Source: Streptomyces sp. ISL-66
GTDB lineage: Bacteria; Actinomycetota; Actinomycetes; Streptomycetales; Streptomycetaceae
Direction of reading: 5' to 3'
DNA: 36,868 nucleotides
Assembly: GCF_018614135.1 (NCBI RefSeq)
Contig: NZ_JAGGOW010000238.1
Coordinates: forward strand, 1 to 36,868
Below the pieces are notes generated by a model that made no database searches, was not told the origin of the DNA, and was given only the letters and a program-made list of their open reading frames with translations. The position numbers and the translations under genes are program-made. Below, in pieces: positions 24,237-32,413 of this stretch (its first letter is position 1; each line of letters opens with the position of its first letter).

Positions 24237-24695
24237 GTGGATGGGGTCGATCTTCAAATCATTCGCGAACTGCAGGCCGACGGAAGGCTGTCCAACCAGG
24301 ACCTCGCCGACCGGATCAGGCTGTCCCCGTCGCCCTGCCTGCGCCGGGTGAGGCGGCTGGAGGAAGCGGGTCTCATCCGCGGATACACGGCGATGGTCGA
24401 CCAGGTCGGCTTCGGTCTTCCCATCACCGTCTTCGTACGGATACGCCTGGAGCGCCACACGGGGGAGGCGGTCAGGGTGTTCGAGGAGCACGTCGCGGTC
24501 ATCGAGCACATCCAGGACTGCTACCTGATGGCGGGCAGCAGCGACTACCTGCTCCGGGTCGTCATCGAAAGCCTCCAGGCGTACGAGGCCTTGGTGCGCG
24601 ACCGGATCCACGCCATTCCCGGCATCGCCTCGATCGAATCGAGCTTCGCGTACGGCAGCGTCAAGCAGTCCAGGATCTACCCGGCTCCCGCGTGA
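24237..24695 (+). CDS. Lrp/AsnC family transcriptional regulator
   Basis: The 152-residue protein has the standard two parts of the family: an N-terminal helix-turn-helix (VDLQIIRELQADGRLSNQDL, then RIRLSPSPCLRRVRRLEEAG) and a C-terminal RAM effector-binding domain (ITVFVRIRLE through RDRIHAIPGIASIESSFAYG). These regulators sense amino acids and commonly control exporters and catabolic genes. GTG 24237 follows AAGGAGG at ideal spacing. It is divergent from the EamA-aminotransferase operon, which is the probable target. Its stop lies nine bases from that of the convergent phosphatase gene, leaving no room for a classical terminator. Confidence 0.92.
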   Translation: MDGVDLQIIRELQADGRLSNQDLADRIRLSPSPCLRRVRRLEEAGLIRGYTAMVDQVGFGLPITVFVRIRLERHTGEAVRVFEEHVAVIEHIQDCYLMAGSSDYLLRVVIESLQAYEALVRDRIHAIPGIASIESSFAYGSVKQSRIYPAPA

Positions 24696-24704
24696 GCCCG
24701 CCGT

Positions 24705-27353
24705 TCAGTGTTCCGCGGCGTCCGGCAGCGGCTGCTCGGACCAGATGATCTTCCCGTGGGCCGTGTAACGGGTGCCCCACCTACGGCCGATCTGAGCCAC
24801 CAGGAAGAGCCCGCGGCCCCCCTCGTCCGTGGTCGCGGCGTACCGCAGGTGTGGTGAGGTGCTGCTGCCGTCGGAGACCTCGCAGGTCAGCAGCCTGTCG
24901 TCGTTCAGCAGCCGGACGCGGACCGGTGCGCTGCCGTGCCGGATGGCGTTCGTGACGAGTTCGCTGAGGACGAGCTCCGTGCCGAAGGCGAGCTCGGACA
25001 GGCCCCATTCCTCCAGTTTCGCCACGGCGCGGGCCCGCACCTGCCCGACGGCGCTCGGCTCGAACGGCACCTCCCAGTCGGCGATGCGGTCCGCGCCCAG
25101 CGCCCGCGTCCGCGCGACCAGGACGGCCACGTCGTCCCGGGGGTTCACCGGCAGCAGCTCCTTCAGGATCGCCCGGCAGGTCTCGTGCGGCCCCCGGTCC
25201 GGGTGGGCGAGGGCCGAACGGAGCAGCTCGAGCCCCTCGTCGATGTCCCGGCCCGGATCCTCGATCAGGCCGTCGGTGTACAGCACCAGCTGCGAGCCCT
25301 CGCTCAGGTCCAGCTCGGCCGACTCGAAGGGGAAGCCGCCCAGCCCCAGTGGCGCGCCCGGAGGCAGGTCGGGAATCTCCGTCGAGCCGTCCGGGCGCAC
25401 CACGAACGGTGGCACGTGCCCCGCGCGGGCCACCGTGCACCGCTGGGTCACCGCGTCGTACACGGCGTACAGGCAGGTCGCTCCGAGCAGCCCGCCCCCG
25501 TCGACGCCGCCCTCCCTGCTCTGGTCGATGTACTGGACGAGGTCGTCGAGACGGGCCAGGAGTTCGTCGGGGGGCAGGTCCAGGGACGAGAAGTTGAGCA
25601 CGGCCGTGCGCAGCTGGCCCATGGTGGCCGCGGCGTGCAGTCCGTGGCCGACGACGTCGCCCACGACCAGCGCGACCCGGCTGCCCGGCAGCGGGATCAC
25701 GTCGAACCAGTCGCCGCCGACCCCGGAATGGGCGGGCAGGTAGTAGTGCGCCACCTCCACGGCGCTCTGCTCGGGCAGGTCGCGCGGCAGCAGGCTGTGC
25801 TGGAGGGTCACGGCCAGGGCGTGCTCGCGGGTGTAGCGGCGGGCGTTGTCGATGGTGATGCCGGCCCGGGCCACGAGCTCCTCGGCGAGCGAGAGGTCCT
25901 CCTCGTTGAAGGGTTCCGGCTTCCGGGAGCGCCAGAAGTTCGCCACGCCGAGTACGACGCCGCGGGCCGTGAGGGGAGCGGTGATCAGGGAGTGGATCCC
26001 GAAGTCGATGATCTCCTGAGCCCGCGGCGGGTCCTGGGCGTGCCAGCCGGGCGCGTCGGCGAGGTCGGCGACCACCTCCGCCCGGCCGCTGCTGAGGCCG
26101 CGCGCCTGCGGGGTGGAGGGCAGGAAGCCGATCAGCCTGCCGCGCGGGTAGAGGGGCGCGCCGTCGCGGATTCCGCTGACCCCGGTCCGGCGCAGCTCCG
26201 CGCCCGGGGTGGGCTCGTCCCCGTGGAGCACGGACTCGGCCAGGTCCACCGTCACGAAGTCCGCGAAGCGCGGTACGGCGACGTCGGCGAGCTCCTGGGC
26301 CGTCTGCTCCACGTCGAGGGTGGTGCCGACCCCGACGCCGGCGTCGTACAGCAGCCTCAGTCGCCTGCGGGCCGCGTCGGCGCGGGTGCTGAGGACGCGC
26401 ATGTCGGTGGTGTCGCGGATGGTGGCGGCCGCCCCCTCGGGCCCACCGCCGGTCCGCGTCGGCCTCTGGTTGATCACCAGCAGCCGGTCCCCGGCCTCGT
26501 GCACCTCGTCGGTGGCCTCCCGACCGGACATCAGCAGGTCGGCCACGTGCCGGTCGAGGCCGGGCAGCTCCCGGACGAGTGCCCCCTCGGCGTCCGAAGG
26601 CAGCCGGAGGAGCCGCTTCGCCTCGTCGTTCGCGAGCAGCAGCCGGCCCGCGCCATCGGTGATCAGCACCCCCTCGCGGACGGCGTGCAGCACCGCGTCG
26701 TGGTGCTCGTACATCCGTGTCATCTCGAGCGGGCCGAGCCCGTGCGTCTGGCGTCGCAGGCGTCTGCTGATCAGCGCCGCGCCCGCGGTGGCCAGTGCGA
26801 GGCCGGCCGCGCTGACGCCGAGGATCACGGGGAGCTGCCGGTCGACCACACCGGTGACGTTCTTCACGGTGAGGCCGGCGGACACCAGTGCCACCACCCG
26901 GCCGTCGTCGGCGAAGACCGGCACGACGGCCTGGATCTCATTGCCCAGCGGACCGGCCACGCTCTCCGTGTACACGTGGCCGGCCAGCGAGGGCTCGATC
27001 GTGCCGACGAACCGCTTGCCGATGCGGTCGGGGAGGGGATGGGTGTAGCGGATCCCGCGGGTGTCCATCACCACGATGAAGTCCACCCCGGCGGCCTTGC
27101 GCGTCGACTCGGCGAGCGGCTGGAGCACCGCTGAGGGATCGGGGGAGCGGAGGGCTTCCTGCAGCCCGAGCGAGCGCGCGAAGGTCTGCGCGACCGCCAC
27201 GGAGCGGGTGCGGGCCTCGCGGTCGATGTCGTGGCGCGACTGGAGCACCAGCGCGAGCACCGCACCGGCGGCGAGCAGCACCACGACCGCCACCTGGAGG
27301 ACGAATACCTGCCTGGCGACGCTCCGCGGGCGATTTCCGGTCAGTGACCGCAC
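24705..27353 (-). CDS. Membrane sensor PAS-GAF-PP2C (SpoIIE) phosphatase with HATPase domain
   Basis: The roughly 882-residue protein is a signalling phosphatase. Order of parts: a first TM helix (about 15-40), an extracytoplasmic sensor like those of DcuS/CitA kinases (VDFIVVMDTRGIRYTHPLP, then a GNEIQAVVPVF strand), a second TM helix (about 175-198), a PAS domain (HDAVLHAVREGVLITDGAG), a GAF domain (about 340-505), the PP2C/SpoIIE phosphatase (GVGGDWFDV, VGDVVGHGL, LYTDGLIE, RDDVAVLV) and a C-terminal HATPase of anti-sigma type (LVLSELVTNAIRHG, GGRGLFLV). It probably reads a small organic acid outside and controls an anti-sigma partner network. TTG 27377 gives a longer frame but has no ribosome site; GTG 27353 has GGGGA six bases upstream. 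Confidence 0.9.
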   Translation of the reverse strand: MRSLTGNRPRSVARQVFVLQVAVVVLLAAGAVLALVLQSRHDIDREARTRSVAVAQTFARSLGLQEALRSPDPSAVLQPLAESTRKAAGVDFIVVMDTRGIRYTHPLPDRIGKRFVGTIEPSLAGHVYTESVAGPLGNEIQAVVPVFADDGRVVALVSAGLTVKNVTGVVDRQLPVILGVSAAGLALATAGAALISRRLRRQTHGLGPLEMTRMYEHHDAVLHAVREGVLITDGAGRLLLANDEAKRLLRLPSDAEGALVRELPGLDRHVADLLMSGREATDEVHEAGDRLLVINQRPTRTGGGPEGAAATIRDTTDMRVLSTRADAARRRLRLLYDAGVGVGTTLDVEQTAQELADVAVPRFADFVTVDLAESVLHGDEPTPGAELRRTGVSGIRDGAPLYPRGRLIGFLPSTPQARGLSSGRAEVVADLADAPGWHAQDPPRAQEIIDFGIHSLITAPLTARGVVLGVANFWRSRKPEPFNEEDLSLAEELVARAGITIDNARRYTREHALAVTLQHSLLPRDLPEQSAVEVAHYYLPAHSGVGGDWFDVIPLPGSRVALVVGDVVGHGLHAAATMGQLRTAVLNFSSLDLPPDELLARLDDLVQYIDQSREGGVDGGGLLGATCLYAVYDAVTQRCTVARAGHVPPFVVRPDGSTEIPDLPPGAPLGLGGFPFESAELDLSEGSQLVLYTDGLIEDPGRDIDEGLELLRSALAHPDRGPHETCRAILKELLPVNPRDDVAVLVARTRALGADRIADWEVPFEPSAVGQVRARAVAKLEEWGLSELAFGTELVLSELVTNAIRHGSAPVRVRLLNDDRLLTCEVSDGSSTSPHLRYAATTDEGGRGLFLVAQIGRRWGTRYTAHGKIIWSEQPLPDAAEH

Positions 27354-27593
27354 CGACGTCCCCGGTACGGGTTGCAAGGATGGGTCACGAAATCAGTTGT
27401 AGCACCGTCGGCCGCCCGTGGTACGCCGGACGCACATTCCACGCCGTCGAAGTGGCGCGCTGCCCGGGCCAGGGGGGCCGCGAACGTCATGGCGGTCATG
27501 GCATCCGTGGTTGCCGGGAACGGCGAGTCGGCCGCCGGACCGTAGCCGCCGAATGGCGAGCGCTCCTGGTGCCCGTACGACCGGCGCGGGATG

Positions 27594-28025
27594 TCAGCGC
27601 TCCGACAGCTCCGAGGGGGCTTCCTGAACCACCCAGCCGTTGCCGTCCGGGTCGGTGAAGGTCAGGAAGGAGTTCCAGGTGCCGCCCTTGCCGTCCTCCC
27701 AGCCCGTCTCGCCGACGTGCCGCACCGGCGAGACGTCCACGCCCCGTCCCGCCAGCTCCTCGCGCGCCGCCTCGATGTCGGTCACACAGAGTTGCAGTCC
27801 GTGCAGGGTGCCCGGCGCCATCTGGCGCGCTCCGGGTGACGGGGGCATGCCGTGCTCCAGCACGACCGAGCAGCGCGAGCCGGGCGGTGTCAGCTGGATG
27901 ATGCGGATGCCGGGGGAGACCTCGCTGTCGAGGTCGACCGTGAAGCCGACCTTGTCGGCGTAGAACTCCTTCGCCCGGTCCATGTCGGCGACAGGTACCG
28001 GGACCACTTCGAGCGTCCAGTTCAT
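27594..28025 (-). CDS. VOC (glyoxalase/bleomycin-resistance fold) family protein
   Basis: The 143-residue protein is a single VOC-superfamily unit with paired beta-alpha-beta modules. VPVADMDRAKEFYADKVGF opens the first, and HGLQLCVTDIEAAREELAGRG opens the second; FTDPDGNGWVVQE is the usual ending, with its Glu as a possible metal ligand. The GTWNSFLTFTDPDGN context resembles the group often annotated as glyoxalase. ATG 28025 has GAGGAGA upstream. It stands alone between the SpoIIE gene and the TetR gene, all on the minus strand but with spacers of over 160 bases. The substrate is unknown. Confidence 0.9.
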   Translation of the reverse strand: MNWTLEVVPVPVADMDRAKEFYADKVGFTVDLDSEVSPGIRIIQLTPPGSRCSVVLEHGMPPSPGARQMAPGTLHGLQLCVTDIEAAREELAGRGVDVSPVRHVGETGWEDGKGGTWNSFLTFTDPDGNGWVVQEAPSELSER

Positions 28026-28192
28026 GACGGGTCTCCTCGGAACGCGAATCGTGCGGGGACGGTCCACCGTCGCCCACGAGCCGGGCGCGCGCACGGCGAA
28101 ACGCGGCAAGCGACAAAAGAATTGGCGGCGCCCGAACGGCCTCGTCAGCTGGGGACAACCGCTCGGAGCAGGCGGAGCGCGTCACTCCGTCG

Positions 28193-28897
28193 TCATGCTC
28201 CGGCCCCGCCCCCGGCGGAGGTCCATCCCCGCTGGTGGAGCTTCTCGAGGCCGTCCAGGAGGAGGTCCAGCGCGAACTCGAATTCGAACTGGTCGTCGCA
28301 GCTCCGGCCGACGACGGACGTCGTGTCATGGGCGGCTCCCGCGGCCAGCTCGGCGATCCGCGGGTACCTGGCCGCCATGGCCGCGAGCGCCTCGGCCCCG
28401 CCGTCGGGGCCGGCGCTCCCCGAGTCGTCGAACAGCTCCTGGCTGAAGCCCAGCAGCCGGCTGCCCATGGCGTGCATCGCGTGATGGGTGAGGTCGACGG
28501 AGAAGCCGCCGTCCCGGAACGTCCCGATCATCGAATCCAGGTACTCCAGCACGGCGGGGGTCGGTCCGGTCCGTGACTCGATCACCTGCGAGGCCCAGCG
28601 GTGGCGCAGGAGCACCCGGCGGGCCGACAGAACACGCTGACGGACCACGTCCTTCCAGCCGGAACCACTCGGCGGCAGGTCGATCTGGGCGACGACCGTA
28701 TCGGCCATGCCGTCCAGCAGCTGCTCCTTGTTGGGCACGTGCTTGTAGAGGGCCATCGGCACGACGCCCAGCTCCTGGGCGAGTCTGCGCATGCTGAGCG
28801 ACTCGATGCCGCTGTCGTCCGCGAGTGCGACGGCCGCCCGCAGTACGCGCTCCCTGTTGAGCGGCGCGCGGCGCCCGGTCTCCGGCTGCTGTGCCAT
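28193..28897 (-). CDS. TetR family repressor
   Basis: The 234-residue protein has an N-terminal TetR helix-turn-helix (RERVLRAAVALADDSGIESL, then LAQELGVVPMALYKHVPNKE, residues 14-60) and a C-terminal all-helical ligand domain of the TetR_C type (DGMADTVVAQIDLP onward). ATG 28897 follows AGGAGAGA. It is divergent from the DUF4386 membrane-protein gene; the 125-base spacer has two perfect GTGTACG-N-CGTACAC sites, one over the core promoter of the membrane protein and one just after its start point. It therefore probably represses its neighbour and perhaps itself. The inducer is unknown. Confidence 0.93.
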   Translation of the reverse strand: MAQQPETGRRAPLNRERVLRAAVALADDSGIESLSMRRLAQELGVVPMALYKHVPNKEQLLDGMADTVVAQIDLPPSGSGWKDVVRQRVLSARRVLLRHRWASQVIESRTGPTPAVLEYLDSMIGTFRDGGFSVDLTHHAMHAMGSRLLGFSQELFDDSGSAGPDGGAEALAAMAARYPRIAELAAGAAHDTTSVVGRSCDDQFEFEFALDLLLDGLEKLHQRGWTSAGGGAGA

Positions 28898-28942
28898 CTC
28901 GTCTCTCCTCACGGACCCGGATCGGGCATCGGTCGGTACTCC

Positions 28943-28971
28943 TTGACGAGTGTACGCCGTACACCTACTGT
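28943..28971 (+). promoter_or_regulatory. Promoter of the DUF4386 gene
   Basis: TTGACG (28943-28948) and TACTGT (28966-28971) are 17 bases apart, a close match to vegetative consensus. The first TetR operator occupies most of the spacer. Confidence 0.7.
28950..28964. promoter_or_regulatory. TetR operator 1
   Basis: GTGTACGCCGTACAC is a perfect 7+1+7 palindrome between the -35 and -10 elements of the DUF4386 promoter. Confidence 0.8.
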
Positions 28972-28984
28972 GGCGGCCAGCGAG

Positions 28985-28999
28985 GTGTACGGCGTACAC
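28985..28999. promoter_or_regulatory. TetR operator 2
   Basis: GTGTACGGCGTACAC is the same palindrome with the central base changed. Its centre is 35 bases from that of operator 1, and it lies just after the expected transcription start of the DUF4386 gene. Confidence 0.8.
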
Positions 29000-29022
29000 C
29001 TTCCTGGTCGAAAGGACCGAAG

Positions 29023-29769
29023 ATGAGCTCAGACAGAAAGACCGCCGTGGCCGCGGGCGTGCTGTTCCTGGTGACCGAGATCGCCGCGATCGCGGGGCTG
29101 GCCCTCTACCGACCCCTCCTGGACGGCGAGGCGGAAACCCTCGGCGCCGGCGCCGCCACCTCGGCGTTCCTCGGGGCACTGTGCGAACTGACCCTCGTGG
29201 CCGCCGTCATCGGCACCGGAATCGTGCTGTTCCCCGTCCTCCGGAGGCGGCACGAGGGGATGGCGCTCGGGTACGCCTGCCTCCGCCTCCTGGAAGCCGC
29301 GATCATCACCGTCGGCATCCTCAGCGTCCTGACGCTCGTGACGCTGCGGCAGGAAGCGACGGGGGCCTCGGCCACTGCGCACGCCACCGGTACGGCAGGC
29401 GCCGACCGGGCCCTCGTGGCCCTGCACGATTGGACGTTCCTGCTCGGTCCGAACGTCGCCCTGGGCCTGAACACGGCACTGCTGGCGTACGTGATGTACC
29501 GCTCCCGGCTCGTGCCGCGGTTCATCGCCGTGCTGGGGCTGATCGGCGGCCCACTGATATGCGCCTCCGCGGTGGCCGTGATGTTCGGGGCCTACGAGCA
29601 GATCTCGGTCACGGGCTCCGCCTTGGCCGTCCCGGTCTTCGCCTGGGAGGTGACGCTCGCCGTCCGGCTCATCGCCAAGGGGTTCGAACCGGCCCGGGCC
29701 GGTTCGACGGGCGCCCCGCAAGCAGCTCCCGTCCCCGCTGAGGAGAGCAGGGAAGCCCTTCGAGCCTGA
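29023..29769 (+). CDS. DUF4386 family membrane protein
   Basis: The 248-residue protein is a DUF4386 member: an integral membrane protein with about six to seven helices and no known activity. Helices are visible at AVAAGVLFLVTEIAAIAGLALY, FLGALCELTLVAAVIGTGIVLFP, the AIITVGILSVLTLVTL segment, LGPNVALGLNTALLAYVMY, FIAVLGLIGGPLICASAVAVMFG and SALAVPVFAWEVTLAVRLI, the last with the family's EVxLxxxLIxKGF signature. ATG 29023 follows AAAGGA. Control is by the adjacent TetR protein through two operators. Its role is unknown; TetR pairing hints at a response to a small hydrophobic compound. Confidence 0.88.
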   Translation: MSSDRKTAVAAGVLFLVTEIAAIAGLALYRPLLDGEAETLGAGAATSAFLGALCELTLVAAVIGTGIVLFPVLRRRHEGMALGYACLRLLEAAIITVGILSVLTLVTLRQEATGASATAHATGTAGADRALVALHDWTFLLGPNVALGLNTALLAYVMYRSRLVPRFIAVLGLIGGPLICASAVAVMFGAYEQISVTGSALAVPVFAWEVTLAVRLIAKGFEPARAGSTGAPQAAPVPAEESREALRA

Positions 29770-30102
29770 TCTCCGCGAGCACGCGGCCCGGCAAGCCCGC
29801 CCCTACCACTCGATCCGGCCGGAAGGGCGCAGCTGCGTAAGGCCTGCCTCCAGTGACAGGCTCAGCCGTTGCGATGTCGCTCCCGATCGGTACGGTCACC
29901 GTCGGTCCCGTCTCGTTTGCAGGAGGAATGGCCATGGTCCTCGAACCACCGGCGCCCGGAGCGGCTGCGCAGCGCCTGCTGCCGGACCGGGGTCGTATCC
30001 GCAACCGGCTCAACTTGCTGGTGCTGACCATGGCGTTGGTAGGCATCGCGGTCAGCGGCTGGGTGGTCAACAGCTTCTTGCGCCGCTCCTCCAGCTCGCC
30101 GT
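29770..30102. other. Scarred intergenic segment with a remnant membrane ORF
   Basis: No complete gene is supported. ATG 29934 has a strong AGGAGG seven bases upstream and begins a frame with one good TM helix (LNLLVLTMALVGIAVSGWVV, about residues 30-49). It then runs without a stop for more than 1 kb through sequence that belongs to other genes, which suggests a small membrane-protein gene whose 3' end was lost or fused. Confidence 0.35.
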
Positions 30103-30348
30103 GTGGTCAGCGCGGAACTGACAGCGGGCGTGACCGCATCGGCCTGTGCCCGTTGTCTCTGTATGACCCTGGACGACATCGAGGACCTTCTGGACGAGCC
30201 TGGCGACCGGCTGCCACTCCTCACGCACGGCGAGGCGGGCGCACTCGTTGCCCTACTCGGCCGCCTCGCTGCCCGCGACGACGACCAGCTCAAGAGGGCC
30301 GCGCTCACGCTTCAAGCCCGCCTCGAAACGCGCCTGCCTATGCCGTAA
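30103..30348 (+). CDS. Small hypothetical protein (LLTHGEAGALVALLG type)
   Basis: The 81-residue frame has a Cys pair near the start (CARCLC) and a compact helical part, MTLDDIEDLLDEPGDRLPLL then THGEAGALVALLGRLAARDD and LKRAALTLQARL. I have seen this short pattern in streptomycete genomes, but no function comes with it. GTG 30103, GTG 30130 and ATG 30163 are possible starts, none with a clear ribosome site. A damaged second copy of the THGEAGAL stretch lies 236 bases downstream, so the locus has been duplicated and partly lost. Confidence 0.4.
   Translation: MVSAELTAGVTASACARCLCMTLDDIEDLLDEPGDRLPLLTHGEAGALVALLGRLAARDDDQLKRAALTLQARLETRLPMP
30217..30253 (+). repeat. Direct repeat, first copy (in the small ORF)
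   Basis: This 37-base stretch recurs at 30453-30489 with three mismatches. It encodes LLTHGEAGAL within the small ORF. Confidence 0.75.
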
Positions 30349-30452
30349 GCACGCCGCCGCAGCCCACCCCGTGGGGAGCCGGGAAGACGGCGCGCCCGGG
30401 ATGGTCCGAAGCCACAACAGATGCCGGGGGTAGCCCGGCGCAGCGCGGGCGG

Positions 30453-30489
30453 CTTCTCACGCACGGAGAGGCGGGCGCACTCTTTGCCC
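30453..30489 (+). repeat. Direct repeat, degenerate second copy
   Basis: This copy still encodes LLTHGEAGALFAP but is flanked by unrelated sequence, so it is the decayed remnant of a duplicated small gene. Confidence 0.7.
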
Positions 30490-30564
30490 CCGCACAGCGC
30501 TGGCCTCCGGCCCGCTTCGACGGCCGGGGCATGAAAGCCCGGACGGGCGGAAAGGCGCCTCACC

Positions 30565-31389
30565 ATGGGGACACCGGGAACGCGGCCGGTCGTAGAGGGC
30601 CGGTTCCACCACCGCGGGGCCGAGCTGGTGTACGACGACGCCGGTACGGGACCGCTGGCGGTGTACGCGCACGGCGGGTTCGTCAGCCAGGCCGTCGAGC
30701 AGCGGATGGACCTGTTCGACTGGGCGCCGGTCCTCCGGACGGGCCGGCGCTTGGTCCGCTACGACGCACGCGCCCACGGCCGCTCCACCGGCCGGCCCGT
30801 CGATACGGACTACACCTACGCCTCGCTCGCCGACGACCTGCTGAGCCTGCTCGACCATCTGGGCACCGTAGAACCCGTAGAACCCGTCGACGCCATCGGC
30901 GCGTCAATGGGCTGCGGCACCTGCCTCCACGCGGCCGTCCGCGCGCCGGACCGTTTCTCCCGGCTGGTCCTGCTCCTCCCGCCGACCGCCTGGGCGACCC
31001 GGGAGGCGTACGCCCGGGCGAACCGGGCCGCCGCCGACACCATCGAACGGGAAGGGGCGGGGGACTGGCTCGCCGCCCGGGGCGACCCGCACCGTCCCGC
31101 CGTCGTCGCCGATGTCCCGGAGTTCCCGCCCACGCCGCCGGAGCCGATCCTGCCGTCCGTCCTGCGCGGCCTGGCCCGCTCCGACCTGCCCCCGCCCACC
31201 ACGCTCGCCGCGCTGCGGTGCCCGGCCCTGATCCTGACCTGGGTGGATGACCCCGGCCACCCCGTGTCGACGGCGACCGCCCTGGCCGACTGTCTGCCGG
31301 AGGCCGAGCTCCACCTCTCCCGTACCCGCGCCGACGTGCGGACCTGGGGATCGCGTATCGCGGACTTCCTCACGGATCACCGACCCTGA
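30565..31389 (+). CDS. Alpha/beta hydrolase
   Basis: The 274-residue cytoplasmic protein has the alpha/beta-hydrolase fold. The oxyanion-hole motif HGG is at 36-38, the strand-4 region reads RLVRYDARAHGRS, and the nucleophile elbow is GASMG with Ser114. The Asp is probably in LILTWVDDPGHPVST, which also has the His-Pro seen in related hydrolases; the catalytic His of the last loop is not obvious (HLSRTRADVRTW carries a candidate). ATG 30565 has GGAAAGG upstream. It resembles the group of esterase-like hydrolases often linked with small-ester metabolism. It converges on the phosphoribosyltransferase gene. The substrate is unknown. Confidence 0.85.
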   Translation: MGTPGTRPVVEGRFHHRGAELVYDDAGTGPLAVYAHGGFVSQAVEQRMDLFDWAPVLRTGRRLVRYDARAHGRSTGRPVDTDYTYASLADDLLSLLDHLGTVEPVEPVDAIGASMGCGTCLHAAVRAPDRFSRLVLLLPPTAWATREAYARANRAAADTIEREGAGDWLAARGDPHRPAVVADVPEFPPTPPEPILPSVLRGLARSDLPPPTTLAALRCPALILTWVDDPGHPVSTATALADCLPEAELHLSRTRADVRTWGSRIADFLTDHRP

Positions 31390-31405
31390 CCCTGACCCTG
31401 ACCCT
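31382..31405 (+). repeat. Four tandem GACCCT hexamers
   Basis: GACCCT is repeated four times without change, starting at 31382 and running through the hydrolase stop codon at 31387-31389. It is probably a slippage product. Confidence 0.7.
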
Positions 31406-31533
31406 GCCACGGCCCCTGACACCGGTCAGCGCTTCGTTCCAGACGTCGGTGGCGACTTCGGGCAGCAAGCGCACGTACAGGAAGTAGTCGGTGGTCGGTC
31501 GGGTCCAGCAGCAGGATGTCGGTCGCTCCGGCG

Positions 31534-32187
31534 TCAGCCGGCCGCGTGCTCGTGTTCGAGGATGTCGATCACCTCGCGGTCGGTGACCTGGTGGAAGTCG
31601 TCGTACCAGACGCCGACCGCTTGTAGGTCGCGGTGGGGCTGGAGGCAGACGACCTGGTCGGTGTCCCGGCCCAGGTCCTCCGCTGTCCGTGCGGCGCACA
31701 CCGGTACGGCGAGGACGAGAGCGGCCGGGTGCTCGGCGCGGATCAGGCGCAGAGCGGCGCGGGCGGTGACTCCGGTAGCCAGTCCGTCGTCGACCAGGAT
31801 CACCGTGCGGTCGTGCAGGACGGGGGCGGGTCGGCCGTGCCGGTAGAGGCTTTCGCGGCGGTGCAGTTCGACGCGTTCCCGCGCGACGTCGGAGGTGAGT
31901 TCGTCCGGGCTGATGCCGAGCATCTTCAGGGCACGCCAGTCGAACAGAGGCGGGTCCTCGCCGGCGATCGCGCCGATTCCCACCTCCGGCTGGCCGGGTA
32001 CCCCGATCTTGCGGGCAACGAGCACGTCCAGTGGCGCGTCAAGGGTGCGGGCGACCTCGGCCGCGACGGGAACGCCGCCTCGTGGAAGGGCCAGTACGAT
32101 CGGATCCGGCCAGTGCTGGGTCGCTCGTAGCTCTTCCAGTTTGGCTGCGAGCTGCCGACCGGCCTGTTGTCGGTCTTGGAACCGCAT
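31534..32187 (-). CDS. Phosphoribosyltransferase family protein
   Basis: The 217-residue protein is a type I phosphoribosyltransferase-fold member, of the group often found as a predicted phosphoribosyltransferase alone or fused to hydrolases in stress regulons. The PRPP-binding loop is VILVDDGLATGVTA (129-142), with the acidic pair VDD; ALPRGGVPVAAEVA (33-46) and a Lys-rich ARKIGVPGQPEVGIGAIAG segment are typical. ATG 32187 has GAGGAGGGA upstream. It lies between convergent and divergent neighbours as a single gene. The base or nucleoside used is not known. Confidence 0.9.
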   Translation of the reverse strand: MRFQDRQQAGRQLAAKLEELRATQHWPDPIVLALPRGGVPVAAEVARTLDAPLDVLVARKIGVPGQPEVGIGAIAGEDPPLFDWRALKMLGISPDELTSDVARERVELHRRESLYRHGRPAPVLHDRTVILVDDGLATGVTARAALRLIRAEHPAALVLAVPVCAARTAEDLGRDTDQVVCLQPHRDLQAVGVWYDDFHQVTDREVIDILEHEHAAG

Positions 32188-32413
32188 GGGAATCCCTCCT
32201 CACCTTCCGGTACCACGGGCGGTCACATGCCGGTGGGCCATGCCAGCCGCTGCCGCTGCCGATCGGGACTCCGCTGTCCTGCGCCTGCCCAGAGTCCCCC
32301 GCAGGAAACGACACCCGCAGGCAGCGGCTTCAGGATTCACCAGACCCGGGCCTGCTCCGCGGCCTACCGTATGGACGTAGAGCCGTAGGCTGCCGACACC
32401 CAAGGAGAGCTCA

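Noticed and set aside
31382..31405. GACCCT tandem repeats as telomere-like DNA
   Set aside because: Streptomyces chromosome ends are long palindromes, not short G/C repeats, and the array lies at a normal gene end.
31390..31533. Minus-strand stretch DYFLYVRLLPEVATDVWNEAL as a pseudogene
   Set aside because: The resemblance to a protein is vague, and no family could be named.
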